A stretch of 64,000 nt of DNA from Anaerolineaceae bacterium (GTDB lineage: Bacteria; Chloroflexota; Anaerolineae; Anaerolineales; Anaerolineaceae). A program made the position numbers and the translations under genes. The notes under the pieces were generated by a model. That model worked only from the letters and a program-made list of their open reading frames with translations, was not told the DNA's origin and searched no databases. The stretch covers positions 1 to 64,000 of the forward strand of contig DUMZ01000020.1 of assembly GCA_012839565.1 (NCBI GenBank), read 5' to 3'. Position 1 is the first letter of the stretch. The number at the start of each line of letters is the position of its first letter. Shown piece after piece: positions 51,205-60,501 of this stretch.

Positions 51205-53351
51205 CGAAGCAAGCCTTAACAATCGCCCTGGCGGGAAACCCAAACTCAGGTAAAACGACACTGTTTAATCAGTTGACTGGCGCAAACCAGTATATCGGTA
51301 ACTGGCCAGGTGTGACGGTCGAGAAAAAGGAAGGCAAGCTCAAAGGGCATCCGCAGGTCATCATCCAAGACCTGCCCGGTATCTATTCCCTTTCGGCAAA
51401 CTCGCTTGAAGAACGCATTGCCAGCGAACAACTGACCCAACATTCGCCCGATGCCATTATCAACATTGTGGATGGCACCAACCTGGAACGCAACCTGTAT
51501 TTGACGATGCAAATACTTGAAATGGGCATTCCGACGGTTGTCGCTATCAACATGGCGGATATGCTCAGCAGACAAGGCGCGAAACTGGATTTAGACAAAC
51601 TCTCTAAGCGCCTGGGTTGTCCTGTGGTGGGCATTTCGGCGTTAAAGGGCACACATATTAATGAGCTTATCGCTGAGGCTTTGAAAGTTGCTAAAAGCGG
51701 ACAAGCGCCTAAGGCTTTGGCTTACGAGAAAGACTTTGAAAAGTTGCTGAGTGATGCTGACGCGGTGCTTGGTTCTGATTTGCAAGAAAATCAGCGACGA
51801 TACTGGCTGACCCGCGCGCTGGAAAATCCTGAATCGCTCAATCTCAAACCTGCCAGCCTGGATGAACTAAGCGCTTTGGTAAAATCCTACGAAGAAAAAG
51901 AAGACGATGATATCCAAAGTCTGATTACCTTCGAACGCTACGCGCTGATTGACCAGGTGGTTGAAGGTGTGCGGGGTGGAAAAGTCCCCGATGCCGTGAG
52001 CACGTCGGATAAAATTGACCGCATCGTAACCAACCGCTGGCTGGCACTGCCCATCTTTGTGGTGGTTATGACACTCGTTTTTGGCCTATCGGTGTGGAGT
52101 GCCGGTCCGGGTACTTTCCTGACCGACTGGGTAAATGAAAGTTTGTTTGGTGATATTATCCCGCCCGCGGTTGAATCCCTTTTGGTAAACTGGGGGGTTG
52201 CTGACTGGCTGCAAAGTTTGATACTGGACGGTATCATCGCCGGTGTTGGCGCGGTGCTGGGCTTTTTGCCACAGATGGTGGTGCTTTTCCTGGTTTTAGC
52301 CTTCCTGGAAGGTACCGGCTATATGGCACGCGTTGCGTTTATCATGGACCGTTTGTTCAGACGCTTTGGCCTTTCCGGCAAGAGTTTCATTCCGATGCTC
52401 GTTGGCGTAGGTTGCAGTGTGCCAGGCATTATGGCTTCGCGCACGATTGAAGAAGAACGCGACCGACGCATGACGGTCACGGTGACGAGTTTCATCCCCT
52501 GCGGTGCCAAACTGCCCATTATCGCTTTGATTGCCGGCGCTTTGTTCGGTGGCGCGTGGTGGGTGGCGCCCAGTGCTTACTTCCTGGGGATTGCCGCGGT
52601 GATTATCTCGGGTATCATCCTTAAGAAAACCAAACCTTTTGCTGGGCCACCAGCACCGTTTGTGATGGAATTGCCCCCATACCGCTGGCCCGCGGTTGGC
52701 ACGGTGTTGCGTTCAGTTTGGGAACGCGCGTGGAGTTTCGTGCGCAAGGCGGGAACGGTAATATTGCTCTCAAGCATTGTCATTTGGGTTTTATCCTCTC
52801 TCGGATGGGAAAACGGCAGTTTCGGCTTGGTTGAAGATGTCGAAAATGGGCTTATGGCAAAACTGGGTGGCGCGATTGCCTGGATATTCAAACCACTCGG
52901 CTTTGGTAACTGGCGCGCGGCCGTGGCGACGATAACGGGTTTGGTCGCCAAAGAAAATGTGGTGAGTACCTATGGCGTTCTGTACGGTATCGGCGAGGTC
53001 AGCGAGGCAGGTGAGGAAATTTGGCATCTTCTCGCCAGAGATTTCACAACGGTATCTGCTTACGCTTTCCTGATATTCAACCTGATCTGTGTGCCATGCT
53101 TCGCGGCGATTGGCGCCATCAAGCGCGAAATGAACAGCGCGCGCTGGACTTGGTTCGCGATTGGCTATCAGACCATCTTCGCTTATGTGCTGGCTTTGGT
53201 TTATTATCAACTCGGCACCTGGTTTACCACAGGCGCATTCACCGTTGGCACGGTCTTTGGTATCATCGCCCTGGTGGGACTGCTTTATATGATTTTCCGC
53301 CGGCAGAAAGATTACCAAAAGTCCATGGTCAGCGCGGCACCAGCGAAATAA
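51201..53351 (+). CDS. feoB: Ferrous iron transporter FeoB
   Basis: A 716-aa protein. Cytoplasmic G domain with GNPNSGKT (G1, 12-19), DLPGIYSLS (G3) and NMAD (G4), a GDI-like helical domain, then a membrane part with about 11 spans and the gate motifs GCSVPGIMASR and CGAKLPI. The core includes FIPCGAKLPI with the conserved Cys. Imports Fe(II). Start by ATGA overlap with feoA2. Full length and intact. In an iron-repressed operon. Confidence 0.97.
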   Translation: MTKQALTIALAGNPNSGKTTLFNQLTGANQYIGNWPGVTVEKKEGKLKGHPQVIIQDLPGIYSLSANSLEERIASEQLTQHSPDAIINIVDGTNLERNLYLTMQILEMGIPTVVAINMADMLSRQGAKLDLDKLSKRLGCPVVGISALKGTHINELIAEALKVAKSGQAPKALAYEKDFEKLLSDADAVLGSDLQENQRRYWLTRALENPESLNLKPASLDELSALVKSYEEKEDDDIQSLITFERYALIDQVVEGVRGGKVPDAVSTSDKIDRIVTNRWLALPIFVVVMTLVFGLSVWSAGPGTFLTDWVNESLFGDIIPPAVESLLVNWGVADWLQSLILDGIIAGVGAVLGFLPQMVVLFLVLAFLEGTGYMARVAFIMDRLFRRFGLSGKSFIPMLVGVGCSVPGIMASRTIEEERDRRMTVTVTSFIPCGAKLPIIALIAGALFGGAWWVAPSAYFLGIAAVIISGIILKKTKPFAGPPAPFVMELPPYRWPAVGTVLRSVWERAWSFVRKAGTVILLSSIVIWVLSSLGWENGSFGLVEDVENGLMAKLGGAIAWIFKPLGFGNWRAAVATITGLVAKENVVSTYGVLYGIGEVSEAGEEIWHLLARDFTTVSAYAFLIFNLICVPCFAAIGAIKREMNSARWTWFAIGYQTIFAYVLALVYYQLGTWFTTGAFTVGTVFGIIALVGLLYMIFRRQKDYQKSMVSAAPAK

Positions 53352-53358
53352 AGGTGAG

Positions 53359-53574
53359 ATGATGACGACTGGAACCATTTTGGTCGCTTTGGCAGTTCTT
53401 TTAGTTGTTGCCCTGGTCATCTATGCAATGGTACGCCAGGCGAAACAAGCCGCGGCGTGTGGCAGTGTGTGCAGCACTTGTCCGCTGGCTAAAAAGTGTG
53501 CCGAAGTTAATGAAGAAAACCTAACAACTGTAAATTTCAGGTTTGAAGACATCGTCTCGGACTCTTCAAATTAG
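53359..53574 (+). CDS. FeoB-associated Cys-rich membrane protein
   Basis: A 71-aa protein: one TM span (ILVALAVLLVVALVIYAMV) then a short Cys-rich tail, CGSVCSTCPLAKKCAE, with four Cys residues. This is the FeoB-associated Cys-rich family, and the gene ends the feo operon. AAAGGTG precedes ATG 53359; ATG 53362 is equally possible. Might bind Fe or link the complex to a redox partner (inference). Confidence 0.85.
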   Translation: MMTTGTILVALAVLLVVALVIYAMVRQAKQAAACGSVCSTCPLAKKCAEVNEENLTTVNFRFEDIVSDSSN

Positions 53575-53599
53575 TATTGGTTGTTTTACTCCTCAAATC

Positions 53600-53630
53600 A
53601 AAGAGCGTCGCTGGTCCGACGCTCTTTGTT
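53600..53630. terminator. Terminator after the feo operon
   Basis: Stem AAAGAGCGTCG / CGACGCTCTTT with a 7-nt loop, then TTTGTTG. Confidence 0.85.
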
Positions 53631-53723
53631 GTGGGGTAGATTGTTTAGTATTGTGAAACAATGTGCTTGCACTTGTAAAAAGCGAACTGATTAATAACAG
53701 CAAAAACGCGATAAAATAGGCCT

Positions 53724-54443
53724 ATGGGTAATTTGTCTAGCGCGCAATGGGATTGTTTTATTCGTGATAAAAGCCTGCGCGTGCTCCAGGACCCCGCGTA
53801 CCGTGCTTTCATCACACCCTTGATACCCACCGTTGAGCCGGAGCGCGTTTTGGGCGTGCGCACACCAACACTGCGGGCCCTTGCCAGGCGTTTATGGCGT
53901 GAAGAACAAAACTGGTGCGCGCAGTTCATGGCAGAGTTACCCCACTTTTATTTTGAGGAAAATATGCTACACGCCTTTCTCATTGAACAGGAAAAAGACT
54001 TCCACACTGCCCTCGCCTACACCCAAGCCTTTTTATCCCACATCGACAACTGGGCAACTTGCGACAGTTTTTCACCTCCGGTCTTCAAAAAGAATCCTGA
54101 AGCGTTATACCCCATCGCTCTCGCCTGGACTCAAAGCCCACACGAATACACCGCGCGTTATGGCATCGGTATGCTGATGAAACACTTTTTGGACAAGCAT
54201 TTTAGGCCGAAAGTTCTGGCGCATGTGGCGGCTATTCAGCGTGAGGAATACTACATACGCATGATGGTAGCGTGGTTTTTCGCAGAAGCCCTCGCGAAAC
54301 AGCTCGACAATGCTTTGCCCTATCTTCAAAGCCATCAACTTGAGACCTGGACACACAATAAAGCCATCCAAAAAGCGATCGACTCGCGTCGCATCAGCCC
54401 AGCCACCAAAGCAGAATTGCGGGCTTTAAGACGAAAGCAATAA
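53724..54443 (+). CDS. DNA alkylation repair protein, AlkD-like
   Basis: A 239-aa HEAT-repeat protein. GVRTPTLRALARRLW, the block YTQAFLSHIDNWATCDSF and RYGIGMLMKHFLD fit the AlkD family, which removes N3- and N7-alkylpurines. The known Trp and Asp active residues are plausible in DNWATCD. TAAAAT at 53712-53717 is 6 nt before ATG, apparent leaderless. The next gene (HIT) begins 21 bp on with the same promoter type. Confidence 0.85.
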   Translation: MGNLSSAQWDCFIRDKSLRVLQDPAYRAFITPLIPTVEPERVLGVRTPTLRALARRLWREEQNWCAQFMAELPHFYFEENMLHAFLIEQEKDFHTALAYTQAFLSHIDNWATCDSFSPPVFKKNPEALYPIALAWTQSPHEYTARYGIGMLMKHFLDKHFRPKVLAHVAAIQREEYYIRMMVAWFFAEALAKQLDNALPYLQSHQLETWTHNKAIQKAIDSRRISPATKAELRALRRKQ

Positions 54444-54464
54444 AAAATACGATAAAATAGAGTT

Positions 54465-54941
54465 ATGGATTATTTGTATAGCAATCGCCGGGATTATTTT
54501 AATCGGGATAAGAGTTTGCCTAACTGCGCTTTTTGTGACGCGCTGGCCATGCCAGACGACTACAACAATCTCATCGTACATCGCGGTGAAGAGAATTTTG
54601 TTATTCTCAACAAGTACCCCTACACCAGTGGGCATATGATGGTGGTGCCGATGATGCATACCTGCCACATGGAAGATCTGAGCACCAGCGCCCTGACCGA
54701 GATGATGCTGCTCGCACGCCGGGCGATGGCAACTTTGGAACGTGTTTATCAAGCCCAGGGTTTCAACGTCGGGCTGAACATCGGCGCGGCGGGTGGCGCG
54801 GGTATCGCCGAACACCTGCATTTGCACGTTGTGCCCCGCTGGCAACGCGATACCAACTTTATCACTGTGTTGGGTCAAGCGCGTGTCTTACCTGAAAGCC
54901 TTGAAGACAGCTACAATCAAATCAAAAAAGCCTGGAAATAA
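54465..54941 (+). CDS. HIT family hydrolase
   Basis: A 158-aa protein. PNCAFCDALA near the N-terminus is a CxxC zinc motif of HIT hydrolases, and EHLHLHVVPRW has the histidine triad HxHxHxx. The first His block GHMMVVPMMHTCHME also matches. Likely a dinucleoside polyphosphate or AMP-nucleotidyl hydrolase. TAAAAT at 54453-54458 is 6 nt before ATG. A family A repeat and a terminator follow. Confidence 0.93.
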   Translation: MDYLYSNRRDYFNRDKSLPNCAFCDALAMPDDYNNLIVHRGEENFVILNKYPYTSGHMMVVPMMHTCHMEDLSTSALTEMMLLARRAMATLERVYQAQGFNVGLNIGAAGGAGIAEHLHLHVVPRWQRDTNFITVLGQARVLPESLEDSYNQIKKAWK

Positions 54942-54957
54942 GCCTTGATTTTTATGT

Positions 54958-54983
54958 CCATGGTCAGGAGACCACGGACGAAC
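54958..54983. repeat. Family A intergenic palindrome
   Basis: Inverted orientation: CCATGGTC-AGGA-GACCACGG, then ACGAAC. 16 bp after the HIT stop. Confidence 0.8.
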
Positions 54984-55048
54984 AGGGCGAACGGGGGATA
55001 TTACGAACGAACGTAGAATTAAGAAAGAACAGGTGAATCCAAAACAAA

Positions 55049-55084
55049 AAAGGTCTGGCAAGCCACTAAAAATGCCAGACCTTT
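55049..55084. terminator. Bidirectional intrinsic terminator
   Basis: 12-bp stem AAAGGTCTGGCA / TGCCAGACCTTT with a 12-nt loop, between HIT and the DUF2807 lipoprotein. Confidence 0.88.
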
Positions 55085-55107
55085 AACGCTCTTAATTAAA
55101 GCCGGGT

Positions 55108-55851
55108 TTACTTTTCGCCGTGGGCTTTTATTGAGCCGACACCGGTGACTTTTTGCGTTATTTGTGGGTTGCCCCAGTAATCAACCGAGTAAGCGCCTTC
55201 TAATTCTAAGTTGAGTGTGTTTTTTGCCCAAACCTCAGCATTACCGGCGCCTTCAATCTTGATGCTCACATCCTGCGATTCAACTTCAGCCATCTGATAA
55301 GTTCCCGCGCCGGCAATTCTGACGATTTGCGTATTCACCTTGCCGTCTGCGCTAAACATACCGCCACCCTCAATATTCACATCCAGGGTGTTTATATCCA
55401 GCGAGGCTAAATCCACACTAAAACCGCCGTCAAAATCAAGCTCAAGGCTGTCCACAGAAAGACCATCGGCCTGGATGTTTGCTCCACCTGCCAAATTAAA
55501 TTCCGACAAGTTTTCAAAAGTGAAAGTAAAAATAAGCTCATCGGTCGCTGACATTTGCCATACGTTTCCAGTAAAGCCAACATGCAGTGTTTCACCATCT
55601 TGCTTGACGGTTATTTTTCTCAATACCGCCTGGCTTGCTTCAATTTTCAAACTATGGCTGTTACCCTGAACCAAGACAATCTTCCCACCACCTTCAAAGT
55701 CAATCTTGCTATATCGGTCAAGCGTTTTGGTTTCACTAAACAAGGTGCCTTGCTCACCGTCTCTGATTTCGCGACTGGGGAACACATAACAAGCACCAAG
55801 CACCACGAGCGCCAGTATTAACACAACAATCAATCTTAACGTTTTATCCAT
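55108..55851 (-). CDS. DUF2807 (GIN domain) lipoprotein
   Basis: A 247-aa lipoprotein. Signal peptide with lipobox VVLGAC (Cys20). The rest is a right-handed beta-type domain of the DUF2807/GIN family: TLDRYSKIDFEGGGKIVLV, repeated turns such as FNLAGGANIQADG and INIEGGGMFSADG, and GVGSIKAHGEK at the end. ATG 55851 is chosen because GGAGGATT is just upstream. Role unknown; such proteins sit on the outer side of the membrane. Confidence 0.86.
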   Translation of the reverse strand: MDKTLRLIVVLILALVVLGACYVFPSREIRDGEQGTLFSETKTLDRYSKIDFEGGGKIVLVQGNSHSLKIEASQAVLRKITVKQDGETLHVGFTGNVWQMSATDELIFTFTFENLSEFNLAGGANIQADGLSVDSLELDFDGGFSVDLASLDINTLDVNIEGGGMFSADGKVNTQIVRIAGAGTYQMAEVESQDVSIKIEGAGNAEVWAKNTLNLELEGAYSVDYWGNPQITQKVTGVGSIKAHGEK

Positions 55852-55948
55852 ATAATCCTCCGAAACGAACATATCTCATTATTAATGATAGAGCTTTTGT
55901 ATTAGCTGTCACTTAAGGTTTTGAAAAGGACACTTAACAAAACCTTAG

Positions 55949-55975
55949 AAAAAACCGACCCGCAGGGAGTCGGCT
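55949..55975 (-). terminator. Terminator after the DUF35 protein
   Basis: Minus strand: CCGACTCCCTGCGGGTCGG then six T. Confidence 0.75.
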
Positions 55976-56007
55976 GAGTACACAGTACGCATTTGATGCA
56001 CTTCATC

Positions 56008-56409
56008 TTATTTGACCATGACAGGTCTAAACTTGTAGCCATAGGCAATGATGCCACGGTCGTTGCCGACATTGCGGATTTTGCGGGTGACCATTTCCAC
56101 CGGCATGCCGATATGCACGGGTTCGTCGCCTAAATCCGTCAGTTGCGCGCTCACCATGGGACCTTCTTTGAGTTGCACCAGCGCCACCGTGTAAGGGGCT
56201 TGTTCTTCAAAACCAGCGGGCGCGTTTTTGATATCGGTAAAAGAATAGACTTCGCCCAAACCGCTGAAAGTGAAGGGGGTCTTTGCCTCACCACCGCAAG
56301 CCGGACAGACGTCACGGGGTGGGAATATTTTGACATCGCAATGCGGGCAGACTTCGCCCTGCAAAGCGTAACGTTGTTTTTTCAATCGCCAAAAGCGTGG
56401 TACTTCCAT
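56008..56409 (-). CDS. DUF35 zinc-ribbon / OB-fold protein
   Basis: A 133-aa protein. CPHCDVKIFPPRDVCPACGG is the zinc ribbon of DUF35, followed by an OB-fold (GLGEVYSFTDIKNAPAGFE, then YTVALVQLKEG). In Archaea and other bacteria these proteins bind thiolase/HMG-CoA synthase and channel acyl-CoA. No partner gene is near here, so it is an orphan copy. AAAGGAG precedes ATG 56409. Confidence 0.88.
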   Translation of the reverse strand: MEVPRFWRLKKQRYALQGEVCPHCDVKIFPPRDVCPACGGEAKTPFTFSGLGEVYSFTDIKNAPAGFEEQAPYTVALVQLKEGPMVSAQLTDLGDEPVHIGMPVEMVTRKIRNVGNDRGIIAYGYKFRPVMVK

Positions 56410-56572
56410 AAAATCTCCTTTGCAATAGCTGCAATGGTCTTAGTTTATAGCAAGAAAACTATCAAGAACTATCAGATTTGGTGTTTTTGGGGCAATTCCA
56501 GGTGTTTTGGGGCAAAATTGCCTGTTTTTAAAAATGTTTGGCGAAACGCCGGCTTGAGATAAGAAGCGAAAC

Positions 56573-57439
56573 TTAAAACTTAATAACGCCCAGCGCGTAA
56601 CCCAGAGCATCTATGTGGCACAGTGCCAAGCGCTGCAAACTGCTTTCCTGTGGGTAATCGGCCTTGCGACGTCGCCGGCCACCGAATATCCGCTCCAGTG
56701 CCTGGGTCTTGTCATCCACAGCGGAGACCACGTCCCACATTTCAGCAAACTGTAATATCCTGCTTTCGGCTGGCAAAACTTCATTTAAACCCGGATACAA
56801 AAGCCAGGTGTAGCTAATGAAGGCTTTAAAATCCTGCGATGGGAAACAACGCCTGAAGAAATCCCTTGCTTGCGCGAATGTTGCCCGCAAAGCCTCTGGT
56901 CGCAAATCCGCGCCGTGCTGAATATGCGTGTTCAAAACAGGCGTTCCGGGTGGCAGGCGCAACTTTTGCGTCTCAGTGAAGCGCATAAAATCCCTGCCGA
57001 TGCCTTCTTTGTCCAAATAAAGCATTTCAAAGGGCTGAAACTGTAAAGAACCTATCTTAAAAAGCTTGAAGCCTATTAAATGGCGCAACCACCGCGCGTC
57101 ATTTTTTGACAGGCCTGCTTTTCCAGTTTTCTCGAAATAAAGTTGCGCGCGCAAGCGGATATCGTCGATGCTGTCCAGCCAGACTTGCCTAGGTAAACCC
57201 GCATCCACAAAGCGTTGGCGCAGGCCCGGCAATAGCGCGCAAATTATTGCCAGACGTGTAAAAGGCTTGCGCCTTAGGATGTCAAATTCGCCATCCTCCG
57301 TGGCATAAGCCTTTGAAGCCATGCCGAAAAAGTTCGGCCGAGTCTGCACGTAAGTCAGTATCTGACGGGTCACCTCTTCAGGTAACACCAAATCTGCCAA
57401 CGCGGATTCAAAGGCTTCAAAGGCTGCCCTAAAAGTCAT
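56573..57439 (-). CDS. Hypothetical protein, DUF5596/acyltransferase-like
   Basis: A 288-aa soluble protein. LSKNDARWLRHLIGFKLFKIGSLQFQPFEM near 135-165 recalls proteins annotated as acyltransferase-domain / DUF5596 enzymes; the match is by eye. Starts 2 bp after the permease stop at 57442, so it is the last gene of the ABC operon. Function unknown; it could modify or bind the substrate of the exporter (inference). Confidence 0.6.
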   Translation of the reverse strand: MTFRAAFEAFESALADLVLPEEVTRQILTYVQTRPNFFGMASKAYATEDGEFDILRRKPFTRLAIICALLPGLRQRFVDAGLPRQVWLDSIDDIRLRAQLYFEKTGKAGLSKNDARWLRHLIGFKLFKIGSLQFQPFEMLYLDKEGIGRDFMRFTETQKLRLPPGTPVLNTHIQHGADLRPEALRATFAQARDFFRRCFPSQDFKAFISYTWLLYPGLNEVLPAESRILQFAEMWDVVSAVDDKTQALERIFGGRRRRKADYPQESSLQRLALCHIDALGYALGVIKF

Positions 57440-57441
57440 AC

Positions 57442-58308
57442 TTAATCCTGTTCCTTGCGAATTCTAAACAAGCCAATGCCAAAGAAGAGCAACGCCCACA
57501 GGAAAATAATACCCGCGCTCATCCAGGGGCCTATCGCTTTGCCAAACATCTCCATATCCACGGCAAAGAAAACCCTAAATTCCGCCATATCGAGCTGGGG
57601 CGGAAGATTCATGCTCTTAATAGCGTCTGTCAGGTAAAACTTGCGCGCGAGGCTTGCCATATGGCTGAAAGGCAGTAAGGACATAAAAGTCTGCACTGAT
57701 TTGCCCAGAGCACCAAAGGGAATGTAAGCACCAGCGAAAAAACCGATTAAGGTCAACATTACACTGCTCACCGAACCATAACTGCGCACCGAATTGCGTC
57801 CACTGGCGAACAAAAAGGCCAGGCCACTAGAAACAAAAGTCGTCAGCAAGAGTGAAGCGACAATCAGCAGGGTGTTTTGCACACTGGGCAAAGGGGTATT
57901 GCGGATCAGTAGAAAGATATAAGTAAAAGCAATTGTTGCCAAAGACATGACAAAAGCGGTAAGCGTGCCGCCCAGAATATAGCCTGCCACAATCTGACTG
58001 CGGCGAACCGGCGCAACCTGAAAGTCATCAAATGCCTTGGTCTTGCGGTCAACTGGCATTTGCCCAAGCCCGGTAAAGCTTGCCGAGAAGGCGGTTATCA
58101 CCGCCAACCCAGCCATCAGCCAGGCATTTTGAAAATGAGCAAGATCAGGTACCATTTCCAATTGCTGCTCCGAGAAAAATGAGCGATTGAGGAAGAGTAA
58201 ATAAATCGTCAACAAAATAATAGAAGCCAGGAGCGTGAAGAATATGGCTGATTTATCCCTAAAGAAGAGCCTAAAAACTCTCTTTGCAATCCGTGTTGTT
58301 GTTTTCAT
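57442..58308 (-). CDS. ABC-2 type transporter permease
   Basis: A 288-aa membrane protein with 6 TM spans: SAIFFTLLASIILLTIYLLFL first, a loop, then about five more spans (VITAFSASFTGLGQMP, ILGGTLTAFVMSLATIAF, LIVASLLLTTFVSSGLAFLF, VMLTLIGFFAGAYIP). The pattern fits the ABC-2 membrane family (DrrB-like). Its start overlaps the ATPase stop by 4 bp (ATGA). Works with the ATPase at 58305. Confidence 0.88.
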   Translation of the reverse strand: MKTTTRIAKRVFRLFFRDKSAIFFTLLASIILLTIYLLFLNRSFFSEQQLEMVPDLAHFQNAWLMAGLAVITAFSASFTGLGQMPVDRKTKAFDDFQVAPVRRSQIVAGYILGGTLTAFVMSLATIAFTYIFLLIRNTPLPSVQNTLLIVASLLLTTFVSSGLAFLFASGRNSVRSYGSVSSVMLTLIGFFAGAYIPFGALGKSVQTFMSLLPFSHMASLARKFYLTDAIKSMNLPPQLDMAEFRVFFAVDMEMFGKAIGPWMSAGIIFLWALLFFGIGLFRIRKEQD

Positions 58309-59219
58309 TCTCGTAATTCCTTTCCGGTGATGGCAATAAAAACATCATCCATTCGCCCATTTACCAGTTCAAAGTTGTCAATATTGTCGCGCAAAGCTTC
58401 AATCAACGGCAGCGCGTCAAAAGCGTTGGGTATGATTGTGCGCACGGTGGTGTCAGTCAGAGTTGGTTCGTAACCCTTGTCTGTCAGAAAACGGATAACC
58501 GATTCCGGCGTTTTGCTGTAAATATTCAAAAGGTTAGGCGCGTGCTCTTTCTTCAACGATGCAGGTGAACCGCAAGCCACAATTTTGCCGTGGTCAATAA
58601 TGTACACACTGCTGGCATCATCGGTTTCTTCCATATAGTGCGTGGTCAAAAAGAGAGTCGTGCCCAGGTCGCGCTGAATACCGTTGATAATCTCCCAGAC
58701 CACGCGACGGGTTTGAGGGTCAAGTCCGGTTGTGGGTTCATCTAAAAAGAGAAACTCAGGGCTTTGCATCAGCGCCCGCCCGATATCCGCCCGACGCCGT
58801 TGCCCACCACTCAACTTGCCATAACGCTGATTGGCAAAACTGCCCATATCCAGCACCTGGATCACTTCGTCAGCACGCTGTTTGAGTTCCTTGGCATTCA
58901 ATTCATAAAACCCGCCGCGGCAGATTAAATTTTCACGCACAGTAAAGTCGTCGTCCAAAACATGATGCTGAAAGACAACGCCGATCTTGTTTCGGATAGC
59001 GAAATCGTCGCGTCCTACAAGCAAGTCGCCATAAGCAATCTCACCGGCGTCTTTTTCAAGCAGGGTGGTAATCATTTTGATAGTTGTCGTTTTGCCCGCG
59101 CCATTTGGCCCGACAAAAACGAATTTTTCACCAGCGCGAACATCAAACGAGATGTCATCTATCGCTGGTTTGCCGTTATAGCTTTTAGATAAATTACGTA
59201 CACTTAATGCTATAGTCAT
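58305..59219 (-). CDS. ABC-2 transporter ATPase (DrrA-like)
   Basis: A 304-aa ATPase: Walker A GPNGAGKTT, signature LSGGQRRRADIGRAL, Walker B FLFLDEPTTGLDPQTRR, H-loop TTHYMEE. The C-terminal region after 220 matches daunorubicin-resistance type ATPases. Drives the permease that follows. AAAGGAG lies in the end of the RNA-ligase-like gene. Confidence 0.95.
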   Translation of the reverse strand: MTIALSVRNLSKSYNGKPAIDDISFDVRAGEKFVFVGPNGAGKTTTIKMITTLLEKDAGEIAYGDLLVGRDDFAIRNKIGVVFQHHVLDDDFTVRENLICRGGFYELNAKELKQRADEVIQVLDMGSFANQRYGKLSGGQRRRADIGRALMQSPEFLFLDEPTTGLDPQTRRVVWEIINGIQRDLGTTLFLTTHYMEETDDASSVYIIDHGKIVACGSPASLKKEHAPNLLNIYSKTPESVIRFLTDKGYEPTLTDTTVRTIIPNAFDALPLIEALRDNIDNFELVNGRMDDVFIAITGKELRE

Positions 59220-59222
59220 ATG

Positions 59223-59816
59223 CTATGCTCCTTTATTATTTTCCTTTATGATCTTGTCTTGTGCAATCAAACCCTTGCCAAGTTGAAAACGATGGCTTAC
59301 ATCAAAGCTGTCCTCAGAGCTTTGGCTGGCGAGCAGGATATTATCCACACGCATGCGCCACAGGAACGGTTCTGGGGCCAAAAATTGTTTTATCTCGCGC
59401 ATTGTGGCTTCCGTTAATCCTTCGCTGGCTAAAGTGATATGCGGTGTCCAGGTTTTTGGACTGTAAAGCGTGCTCACCGTCTGGCTATGGGGCAATAAGA
59501 TTCTCCATAGTTCTTCGTGCATTTCGACAACTTGTTTTTCGGGCACGATTTTGATAAACAGTACCGTTTCTTCGCCATCGAAATGCGCCAGGCCCTGTGT
59601 TTCTATAAAAAAAGGCTTGTGTTCTTTGCTGAAAGACTCTAAAAGGGGAACGAGTGCGTTAATATCATGCTTTTCGGCAATTTGCCAGCTGAAATGGGGA
59701 ATGGGATTCTGCCATACGAACTTTATGCCAAAACGACGGTCCAGGTCTGACCATATCTTTTTTACCGCTTCGTAATAGGGCGGTGGCAGTTGGGAGATTA
59801 AACCGTGTATCGCCAT
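59223..59816 (-). CDS. 2'-5' RNA ligase superfamily (2H phosphoesterase) protein
   Basis: A 197-aa protein with two HxT-type motifs: PHFSWQIAEK near 43 and WTPHITLASEGL near 146. In the first the second residue is Ser. The family includes 2'-5' ligases and cyclic phosphodiesterases. ATG 59816 follows a TATATT/TATTTT -10-like box 7-9 nt upstream, near leaderless. First gene of the ABC-2 operon, 3 bp before the ATPase. Confidence 0.82.
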   Translation of the reverse strand: MAIHGLISQLPPPYYEAVKKIWSDLDRRFGIKFVWQNPIPHFSWQIAEKHDINALVPLLESFSKEHKPFFIETQGLAHFDGEETVLFIKIVPEKQVVEMHEELWRILLPHSQTVSTLYSPKTWTPHITLASEGLTEATMREIKQFLAPEPFLWRMRVDNILLASQSSEDSFDVSHRFQLGKGLIAQDKIIKENNKGA

Positions 59817-59913
59817 CTTAACGAAAATATACCATAGGGCTTAAGCATTATGCCAACAATATAATATGTTTTTACAGGGTTTTTTCAAGACATTAAGATA
59901 TACTTTATAAATT

Positions 59914-60501
59914 ATGGAAACTGAATCAAAGACCAAATCTCAGCGCTCAAAGCTGTGGACTCTTTTCATTAATATGCTCTATATCAGCACCTTCACCTTC
60001 GGTGGGGGCTTTGTGATTGTCAACTTTATGCGCAAGGCTTTTGTTGAAAGACTGGGCTGGATAGACGAAGACGAAATGCTGGATCTCATCGCCCTGGCGC
60101 AAAGTTCGCCGGGCGCTATCGCGGTCAATGCGTCTATTCTCGTGGGTCAGCGCGTGGCGGGTTTTGCGGGTATGGCGGTTTCGGTTTTGGGCACCATCCT
60201 GCCCCCGATGATTATCCTGACCATCATTTCGTTTTTCTATGAGGCCTTTGCCACAAACAAGTACGTCAACTTGATGCTAAAAGGCATGCAGGCTGGTGTA
60301 GCCGCCTTGATTTTGGACGTGGTCTTTGACCTGACGATCAATCTCTCCAAACGCCAGCGCCCGGTGCACGTCTTCATGCTGGCAGCTGCTTTCGTCGCCA
60401 CTTTTCTCTTCAATGTCAACGTCGTTTTTATCATCCTGACCGCAGCATTGATAGGCGTGTTTCTCAACTTATGGGACAGAAAGCTGGTCTTGCTCATATG
60501 A
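59914..60501 (+). CDS. Chromate transporter, first half (ChrA-type)
   Basis: A 195-aa protein with about 5-6 TM spans. FTFGGGFVIVNFMRKAFVERLGWI and LAQSSPGAIAVNASILVG are the CHR-family signature. Short-chain type: two genes form one transporter. TATACT at 59899-59904 is 9 nt before ATG. The stop overlaps the second gene by 4 bp. Confidence 0.9.
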   Translation: METESKTKSQRSKLWTLFINMLYISTFTFGGGFVIVNFMRKAFVERLGWIDEDEMLDLIALAQSSPGAIAVNASILVGQRVAGFAGMAVSVLGTILPPMIILTIISFFYEAFATNKYVNLMLKGMQAGVAALILDVVFDLTINLSKRQRPVHVFMLAAAFVATFLFNVNVVFIILTAALIGVFLNLWDRKLVLLI

